From Gemmataceae bacterium (GTDB lineage Bacteria; Planctomycetota; Planctomycetia; Gemmatales; Gemmataceae): a stretch of DNA of 41,257 nt. The translations under genes and the position numbers were made by a program. The DNA is taken from NCBI GenBank assembly GCA_028288765.1, contig JAQGHQ010000439.1, positions 1 to 41,257 of the forward strand, in the 5' to 3' direction. Positions 36,166-41,257 of the stretch are shown piece by piece. Under the pieces are notes generated by a model. That model ran no database searches, had not been told where the DNA came from, and worked only from the letters and a program-made list of their open reading frames with translations. Each line of letters starts with the position of its first letter. Position 1 is the stretch's first letter.

Positions 36166-37248
36166 ATGATCTCCTCACAACGCCTCGTGCTGGGCATCGA
36201 GCTGTTCGAAGACCGTCTCCTCCCGTCCACGCTCGGGTTCCGCGACCCCACCCCCTCCGAGCCGGCCTCGTCGACCCCGGCGGTGACCCGCCCGCCCGAT
36301 GGCGGACCCATCTCTGACCCTGGCGGACGCGGGTCAGATGCACCCACCGGCGCGATTGCTCTCGATCGAGGCGCACGCCCTTCCGACTACTCGATCGGTA
36401 ACGGGGGGGGAGCCGCTCCGGGCGGCGGGGGGGCCGGGGTCCCTCGTACAGACCTTGCCGCCCGCCCGCCGGACATGGCGTCCGGGGGGGCCGTTGCGCC
36501 GACCCCCGGGTCACGACCCCCTGTCGACATCTTGCGGACCGGCCCGCCCTCGGCGGCCGCACTCGCCGGTTTAGCGGAGGCCATCGGTGCAGGGCTTCGG
36601 GGCCGGGCAGAGGCAACCGGCCAGGTCGCGTTCCTTCTCCCGGCCGGGACGGGGCAACACCTCTTCGTGAAGTTCGCGCAGCCGGGCGAGGGCGGGCCGT
36701 TCGTCGGCGCCGACGCGGTCGTACAGGCCGGCGTGCCCCCCGTCGTTGTCGTCACCTCGGCGTCCGTGGCCGGCGCGGCGAGCCTTCAGGTCATTTCCAT
36801 GCCGGCGGGAGTTCCGACCTCGGTGGGGCCGTTGTTTTCGTCCGGAGCGGCGGACGTGGCGGATGCGTCCGACCCCGTGCCGCCGACCCGGACCGAGCAA
36901 ATCCGGCCTGCCGACCCGACACCGCCCGGCGGGGACGCGGGTCCGGTCGACGCGGACCTACCCGGTGGCGTTCCGGTCGCGGGTCTGCTCCGGTTGGATT
37001 GTGCCCGGCTGGAAGCCGGGGCGCGCCACCTCGTGAGCTGCGTGTCGGATCTCGGGTTAGAATTGCCGGAGGAGATCAATGTCCCCGTGGAGTTCGGGTG
37101 GCTCACGACGGCGGTCGTCCTGAGCGGCGGTGCGGGTTACGCGTTGTGGGTGAATCGGTCGGCCCTACGGCCCGGCCGCCGGCTGGCCGATTCACCCGGG
37201 TTCGGTCCTCGCGCGGTGGGAGAGGGGTATGACCGCCCGGTCCGATGA
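36166..37248 (+). CDS. Motif-bearing (ExFExRxxPS) protein with C-terminal membrane segment, ECF/kinase partner
   Basis: A 360-residue protein of no family I recognise. The motif is almost at the N-terminus: LGIELFEDRLLPSTLGF (about 9-25). Residues 25-130 are Pro/Gly/Asp-rich and probably disordered. A more ordered section (about 130-230) includes QVAFLLPAGTGQHLFVKFAQ and VVVVTSASVAGAASLQVISM. Near the C-terminus LRLDCARLEAGARHLVSCVS leads to one membrane helix (about 312-328, WLTTAVVLSGGAGYALW) and a basic tail of about 30 residues. Its order of parts, and the spacing D-x-x-x-L ... W-x-x-x-A-V-V, match the protein at 24527-25750. Its last 20 bases overlap the ECF sigma gene, implying translational coupling. 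It may act as a membrane regulator or anchor for the sigma factor and kinase; that role is inferred only from position. GGAG lies about 10 bases before the ATG. Confidence 0.8.
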   Translation: MISSQRLVLGIELFEDRLLPSTLGFRDPTPSEPASSTPAVTRPPDGGPISDPGGRGSDAPTGAIALDRGARPSDYSIGNGGGAAPGGGGAGVPRTDLAARPPDMASGGAVAPTPGSRPPVDILRTGPPSAAALAGLAEAIGAGLRGRAEATGQVAFLLPAGTGQHLFVKFAQPGEGGPFVGADAVVQAGVPPVVVVTSASVAGAASLQVISMPAGVPTSVGPLFSSGAADVADASDPVPPTRTEQIRPADPTPPGGDAGPVDADLPGGVPVAGLLRLDCARLEAGARHLVSCVSDLGLELPEEINVPVEFGWLTTAVVLSGGAGYALWVNRSALRPGRRLADSPGFGPRAVGEGYDRPVR

Positions 37249-37828
37249 CGACCGCCCGGGGCAGCCGGGCAGCGAGGTCGAATCCGTGGAGGATCTGGTC
37301 GCGGCCTACGCGCCGTACCTCCGGGCGATCGTCCGCCGGCAGCTGTCCGACCGGCTGCGGGCCAAGTTCGACTCGGTCGACGTCGTGCAGTCGGTGTGGG
37401 TGCAGGTGATCCGCCGGCTGGGGCGGGACGGCTGGCGGGTGAACGACAAGGACCACCTCCGGGCCCTCCTGGTCACCATCGCGCGGCGGCGGCTGGTCAG
37501 CCGGGCGCGGCGGTTCGGGCGCGGGGGCGACGCCGACCGCCCCGCGGAGGAGGAGTGTGCCGGCGTCTCCGACCCCCGCCACCCCTCGCCCAGCGAGGCC
37601 GCGCAGGCGAACGACCTGTGGGCCAAGATGCTCGCCCTCACCCCGCCCGACCACCACCGGGTCCTCCTCCTCAGGCGGGACGGGTTGCCGCTGGCGGAGA
37701 TCGCCGCCCGGACCGGGCTGCACGAGGGGAGCGTCCGCCGCATCCTCCGCCGGTTGTCCCGCGAACTCGCCCTCCGCGAGGAGCCACTCCCGCCCCCCGG
37801 ACTCGGGCCCCCGGAGTCGGCGGAATGA
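37229..37828 (+). CDS. ECF-family RNA polymerase sigma factor
   Basis: A 199-residue sigma-70 factor of the extracytoplasmic-function group. Region 2 (about 22-90) shows YLRAIVRRQLSDRLRAKFDS, VDVVQSVWVQVIRRL and HLRALLVTIARRRLVSRARR; region 4 (about 125-185) shows HHRVLLLRRDGLPLAEIAAR and TGLHEGSVRRILRRLSREL, a helix-turn-helix for the -35 element. Region 1.1 and region 3 are absent, as expected. The start overlaps the preceding gene by 20 bases and the stop overlaps the kinase start in an ATGA, so three genes form one tightly coupled operon. In planctomycetes many ECF factors are linked to Ser/Thr kinases and lack classical anti-sigma factors; control by phosphorylation is the likely mode. 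Its length and pattern match that ECF-kinase class. Confidence 0.95.
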   Translation: MTARSDDDRPGQPGSEVESVEDLVAAYAPYLRAIVRRQLSDRLRAKFDSVDVVQSVWVQVIRRLGRDGWRVNDKDHLRALLVTIARRRLVSRARRFGRGGDADRPAEEECAGVSDPRHPSPSEAAQANDLWAKMLALTPPDHHRVLLLRRDGLPLAEIAARTGLHEGSVRRILRRLSRELALREEPLPPPGLGPPESAE

Positions 37829-40326
37829 GCCCCGACAGCTCGAAGAGTACGCTCGACCAGTGGGAAGGCCGGCCCGGCGAGCGGTCCCCGGTCGTCGAAG
37901 GGGCCGCCGGGGAGATGGTCGATCGCTGGCGGCGGGGCGAGCGGCCGCTGACCGAGGAGTATCTGGACCGCTTCCCGGACCTCCGGGAGTGCCCCGAAGC
38001 GGCCCTCGAACTCCTGGCCGAGGAACTCGCGCTGCGGGACGAGTACGGCCGGCCGACCTCGCCCGCCGAACTGGCCGAGCGGTTCCCGCTCTGGGAGGCT
38101 CAGGTCCGGGCGCTGGTCCAGTGTCACCGGGCGCTCGGGCCACAGGCCGCCCCGCGGTTCCCGTCGCCCGGCGACGCGATCGGCGAGTTCCGTCTCGTGG
38201 CCGAACTCGGGCGGGGGTCCCACGGCCGCGTGTACCTGGCCACCCAGCCGGCCCTGGGCGGCCGGCCGGTGGTGCTCAAGCTCGGCCCGGCCGCCGGCCA
38301 CGAACACCTGTCCCTGGCCCGGCTCCAGCACACCCATATCGTCCCGCTCTACTCCGTCCACGAGTTCCCCGAGGAGGGGATGCGGGGGTTGTGCCTGCCG
38401 CACTTCGGCGGGACGACCCTGGCCGCCGTCCTCGCCGGGCTCGACCCGGTCGGTCGGCCGGCCGGCGGGGAGGATATCCTGACGGCCCTCCGCCGGGCCG
38501 AGCCCGGCGGGCCGGCCCCGCCCCCGACGCGGAGCCTGGCGCGGGAGGCTCTCGCGCGGGCGGCGTACGCCGACGCGATCTGCTGGATCGGGGCGTGCCT
38601 GGCGGACGCCCTGCAGTACGCCCACGACCGCGGGCTGCTCCACCTGGACCTCAAGCCGTCCAACATCCTGCTCGCGGCCGACGGGGTCCCGATGCTCCTC
38701 GACTTCCACCTCGCCCGCCCCCCGCTGCCCGCCGGAGAACCGGCCCCGCCGTGGCTCGGGGGGACCCCGGGGTACATGGCGCCCGAACAGCTGACCGCCG
38801 TCGCCGCGGTCCGGACCGGGACCGCCATCCCCACGGCCCTGGACGGCCGGGCCGACGTGTACGCGCTCGGTGTCGTCCTCCGGGAGGCGCTCCGTGCCCC
38901 CGCCCGGGGCGGCGAGGCGGTGCCCGGCCCGGCGGGGCTGACCGACATCCTCGCCCGCTGTACCGCGGCCGATCCGCGGGACCGCTACCCGACCACGGCC
39001 GACGTCGCGGCCGACCTCCGGCGGCACCTGGCGGACTTGCCCCTGAAAGGAGTGGCGAACCGAAGTCTCACGGAGCGCTGGACCAAGTGGCGCCGGCGGC
39101 GGCCCCTCGCCCTGCCCCTGGCCCTCGCCCTGGGGGCGGTCCTCGCCGCGGGCGTAGGCTTTTGGGCACGCTCCGGCCGGCAAGTCGATCGGGCCGAGAC
39201 GGCTTTCCGGGATGGCGAAACGCATCTCCAGAATGGCCGGTACGCGGAGGCCGTACAGGCACACCGGGCGGGCGAGACGTTGCTCGACGGGGTGCCGTTC
39301 CGGCAGGGTTTGCGGGCCCGCCTCCGGGAATCCCGGCGGGCGGCCGAGCGGGGGCAGGCGGCGGACGATCTCCACACGCTCTGCGAACAGGTCCGGCCGC
39401 TCTACGCGGCGGACGTGGTCACCCCCGAGCAGGTGCGGCCGGTCGAGGCCCGGTGTCGCGACCTTTGGGCCCGGCGCGACCAGATCGTCCAGACCCTGAC
39501 CGGCCAGCCGAACCCGGACCTGGAACCCCGGTGGCGGGGCGATCTGCTCGATCTCGGCATCCTCACCGCCGACCTCGGGGTCCGGGCGGTCTCCCTGGAT
39601 CAAGCTCCGGGCGCCCATCGGCAGGCGCTCGCCACGCTGACCGAGGCCGAGTTTCTCATCGGCCCGAGCGGGGTGCTCCATCTCGAACGCGCGCGGCACG
39701 CCCGGGCGTCGGGCGACCCCGAGGCGGCCGACGCCGCGACCCGCCGGGCGAGGACCTTACCGCCGCGGACCGCGTGGGAGCATCTGGCCGTCGGCCGGGC
39801 CGCGCTCGGGGCCGGGGACGTCTCACGGGCGGCGGCCGAGATGGACCGGGCGCTCCGGCTCGATCCCGGTTCGTTCTGGGCGAACTACTACAAGGGGACT
39901 TGCCGGCTGCGAACGGCCGAGCCGGCCGATGCGCTGGTCGCGTTTTCTGTATGTGTCGCCCTGGCCCCGCAGAGTGCCTGGTGCTTCCACAACCGGGGCC
40001 TGGCGTACGCGGAACTGGGGCGACTCGACGACGCCCAGGCCGATTTCGACCGGGCGTTCACGCTGGACCCCGGCCTGGGAGCTGCGCTGCTCGCCCGGGC
40101 ATCGGTCCATCACCGGAGCGGACGATATCCGGACGCCCTCGCCGACCTCCGGGGGGCCGTCCGGAGCGGTGTCCCTCACGGGATGGTCGAATACCAGAAG
40201 GCCGTCACACTGCTCGCGATGAACGACCGGCCGGCCGCCGTCCGAAGTCTCCGCACCTGTCTCGCGGCCGACCCGGGACACCGCTCAGCCCGGGAACTGC
40301 TCGCCCGCCTGTCCGCCACGCCCTGA
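37825..40326 (+). CDS. Transmembrane Ser/Thr kinase-like protein with TPR domain, ECF-linked
   Basis: An 833-residue protein. An N-terminal helical region (about 25-105, including RWRRGERPLTEEYLDRFPDL) typical of ECF-linked planctomycete kinases precedes the kinase domain (about 121-405). It has LGRGSHGRVYLA, the lysine K152 in VVLKLG, HLDLKPSNILL with D275, LLDFHLARP with D293 and GGTPGYMAPEQ. The usual HRD arginine is leucine and the DFG glycine is histidine, while the catalytic lysine and both aspartates remain. A membrane helix (about 427-447) is followed by an extracytoplasmic region with TPR units (WCFHNRGLAYAELGRLDDAQ). That region is homologous to the kinase at 25789-28053. It overlaps the sigma gene by ATGA and should sense an external signal that controls the sigma factor. 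Reduced or altered activity is possible given the changed motifs. Confidence 0.93.
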   Translation: MSPDSSKSTLDQWEGRPGERSPVVEGAAGEMVDRWRRGERPLTEEYLDRFPDLRECPEAALELLAEELALRDEYGRPTSPAELAERFPLWEAQVRALVQCHRALGPQAAPRFPSPGDAIGEFRLVAELGRGSHGRVYLATQPALGGRPVVLKLGPAAGHEHLSLARLQHTHIVPLYSVHEFPEEGMRGLCLPHFGGTTLAAVLAGLDPVGRPAGGEDILTALRRAEPGGPAPPPTRSLAREALARAAYADAICWIGACLADALQYAHDRGLLHLDLKPSNILLAADGVPMLLDFHLARPPLPAGEPAPPWLGGTPGYMAPEQLTAVAAVRTGTAIPTALDGRADVYALGVVLREALRAPARGGEAVPGPAGLTDILARCTAADPRDRYPTTADVAADLRRHLADLPLKGVANRSLTERWTKWRRRRPLALPLALALGAVLAAGVGFWARSGRQVDRAETAFRDGETHLQNGRYAEAVQAHRAGETLLDGVPFRQGLRARLRESRRAAERGQAADDLHTLCEQVRPLYAADVVTPEQVRPVEARCRDLWARRDQIVQTLTGQPNPDLEPRWRGDLLDLGILTADLGVRAVSLDQAPGAHRQALATLTEAEFLIGPSGVLHLERARHARASGDPEAADAATRRARTLPPRTAWEHLAVGRAALGAGDVSRAAAEMDRALRLDPGSFWANYYKGTCRLRTAEPADALVAFSVCVALAPQSAWCFHNRGLAYAELGRLDDAQADFDRAFTLDPGLGAALLARASVHHRSGRYPDALADLRGAVRSGVPHGMVEYQKAVTLLAMNDRPAAVRSLRTCLAADPGHRSARELLARLSATP

Positions 40327-40454
40327 TAAAGTACCCGGTGAGACTATCTGATTCCGGTCCCTCTCTCCTCTTGAGGGGATCGGTATCAATGGGCCGGGCT
40401 CGGGATCGGGTCGCGATCGCCGACCCCCGGCCGTATGGAGCCCGGCGCCAGGAG

Positions 40455-40847
40455 TCAGGCCGGGCCGGACGAGCACAGCGCGATCAGGTCTGGCAGGGCA
40501 ACCGTCATGCCCTGGGTCTCGACGACAGCCGTGATCGCGGACGGGTCCCCGGGAAATCGTCGGGCGGAGCGGAAGTTCGGAACGGGAAGGTTCATCGTCC
40601 GGAACCCCCTCGGCACCAGCAACCCGACCGGTTCCGCGGCCCCGGATGGGGCGATCACCACGACCCGGCTCTTGTTGTCGTCCGCGTCCGTCGGAAGTCC
40701 GAGCCGGACCGCCAGATCGACGACCCCGATCACCCGGTCCCGCCACCCGAGGACACCGGCCACGAACGGCGGCGAGCCCGGGACCCTGACGACTTTTTGC
40801 GCCTCGGTTACCTCGACGGCCACCCCACCACTTGCCGCAGAGAGCAA
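40455..40847 (-). CDS. CheW-like domain protein, short or N-terminally truncated
   Basis: About 130 residues with the CheW fold pattern: VVRVPGSPPFVAGVLGWRDR, VIGVVDLAVRLGLP, SRVVVIAPSGAAEPVGLLVP and VVETQGMTVALPDLIAL. CheW domains couple chemoreceptors to the CheA kinase. Here the first beta strand before VAVEVTEAQKVV is short, and no ATG exists in frame; the only start is TTG at 40847 or an inner GTG, with no good ribosome site. The upstream in-frame stop is at 40887-40889. It may be a truncated or decaying copy, or a single-domain CheW with an unusual start. No other chemotaxis gene is in the window. It is convergent with the kinase gene, 128 bases away. Confidence 0.65.
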   Translation of the reverse strand: MLSAASGGVAVEVTEAQKVVRVPGSPPFVAGVLGWRDRVIGVVDLAVRLGLPTDADDNKSRVVVIAPSGAAEPVGLLVPRGFRTMNLPVPNFRSARRFPGDPSAITAVVETQGMTVALPDLIALCSSGPA

Positions 40848-40886
40848 GTCCGCGCATGACGAGGGTCGGCCAACGGCACGAGGTTG

Positions 40887-41257
40887 CTAAACTCTGGGTC
40901 CTTGGTGGGACGGCCAGTTGAGCAATCTCATGACGACAAGCCCAAGATCATCTCTGGGAAACTCAACGCCTACTCGGAAGGGCATGGACATCGCCAACCG
41001 ATCAAAGCTACGGGCCGCAACCAACTTGCTGACGGTCTTGTGCATTAGCACGATGACATGCCCCAAAGGGTCGGGACGCTCGGGAAGTTGATCGTTCCCG
41101 AAGTATCCTTCCCAATCCGAGAAATGTAGCCTGGCGAAGTCGGGATACTTGAAGTCTGCGGTGTGCGGGTTGTAACTACAGAGCCGGTCCCTCTGGATAT
41201 AATATTGTGCGTTCTCCCACCCCCTCTCCCCTTCCAGCGCAGTCTCCCGTCCTTTCA
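40887..41257 (-). CDS. Unidentified gene, 3' part only, cut by window edge
   Basis: An open frame on the minus strand runs in from the right edge and stops at 40887-40889. The 122 visible residues look like a real protein: ENAQYYIQRDRLCSYNPHTA, DFKYPDFARLHFSDWEGYFG, RPDPLGHVIVLMHKTVSKLV and PFRVGVEFPRDDLGLVVMRL, ending in WPSHQGPRV. The composition is balanced, unlike the shadow frames of GC-rich genes, and the GC content is lower than in the neighbouring genes, which could mean acquired DNA. I recognise no domain. It sits directly upstream of the CheW-like gene on the same strand. Confidence 0.65.
   Translation of the reverse strand, partial: KGRETALEGERGWENAQYYIQRDRLCSYNPHTADFKYPDFARLHFSDWEGYFGNDQLPERPDPLGHVIVLMHKTVSKLVAARSFDRLAMSMPFRVGVEFPRDDLGLVVMRLLNWPSHQGPRV

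Noticed and set aside
37557..40859. A 1100-codon plus-strand frame across the sigma and kinase genes
   Set aside because: The composition is dominated by Pro, Arg and Gly with no domain; it is the shadow of the ECF and kinase genes.
1..41257. CRISPR arrays, rRNA genes, prophage or restriction-modification genes
   Set aside because: I saw no short regularly spaced repeats, no rRNA signatures, and no cas, phage structural, integrase, methylase or nuclease motifs in any frame.

Overview
The window looks like chromosomal DNA from a planctomycete, most likely of the Gemmataceae. The basis is very high GC, three DUF1559 pseudopilin-like genes, a DUF1549/DUF1553 'planctomycete cytochrome' gene followed by its DUF1501 partner, a CRTAC1-type FG-GAP protein, Ser/Thr kinases with C-terminal TPR regions (one in an operon with an ECF sigma factor), and exported proteins that share an N-terminal E-x-L-(D/E)-x-R-x-x-P-(S/A) motif. 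No species can be named from the sequence alone.

Layout. 0-5.4 kb: an M20 metallopeptidase, a tRNA-Thr(CGT) with a strong terminator, a DUF1559 gene, and a same-strand pair of an RraA-type aldolase-like protein and a Tat-exported TIM-barrel sugar isomerase. 5.4-10 kb: a two-domain rhodanese, a large soluble four-PAS hybrid histidine kinase, and a decayed IS transposase. 10-17 kb: a CRTAC1/ASPIC protein, DUF1559 plus a small lipoprotein, a membrane-anchored TPR protein, and a third DUF1559 gene. 17-24.4 kb: the DUF1549/DUF1553-DUF1501 pair, an exported prolyl-oligopeptidase-like hydrolase, and a RidA-family protein.

24.5-40.3 kb is the most interesting part. Read outward from the divergent gap at 31.7-32.2 kb, the two sides mirror each other. 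The left side has a motif-bearing FG-GAP/Ig protein, a GT87-like membrane glycosyltransferase, a Ser/Thr kinase with a TPR domain, and a motif-bearing protein with a C-terminal membrane segment. The right side has a small Tyr/Pro-rich secreted protein, a GT87-like glycosyltransferase, a motif-bearing Ig-repeat protein, a motif-bearing protein with a C-terminal membrane segment, an ECF sigma factor and a TPR kinase. The two kinases are recognisably related outside the catalytic domain, and each sits beside a single-pass protein of the same architecture. I read this as two copies of one envelope-signalling module whose membrane partner I do not recognise as a described family. The linkage of ECF sigma factors with kinases is a known planctomycete trait. 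The pairing with the motif/C-terminal-membrane protein is the candidate new element.

The right end holds a short CheW-like gene and an unrecognised gene cut by the window edge. Four intergenic inverted repeats with long perfect arms are scattered through the window. Two belong to one family and differ by paired, compensating substitutions. In most of them each arm is itself a small hairpin, as in REPIN-type elements.
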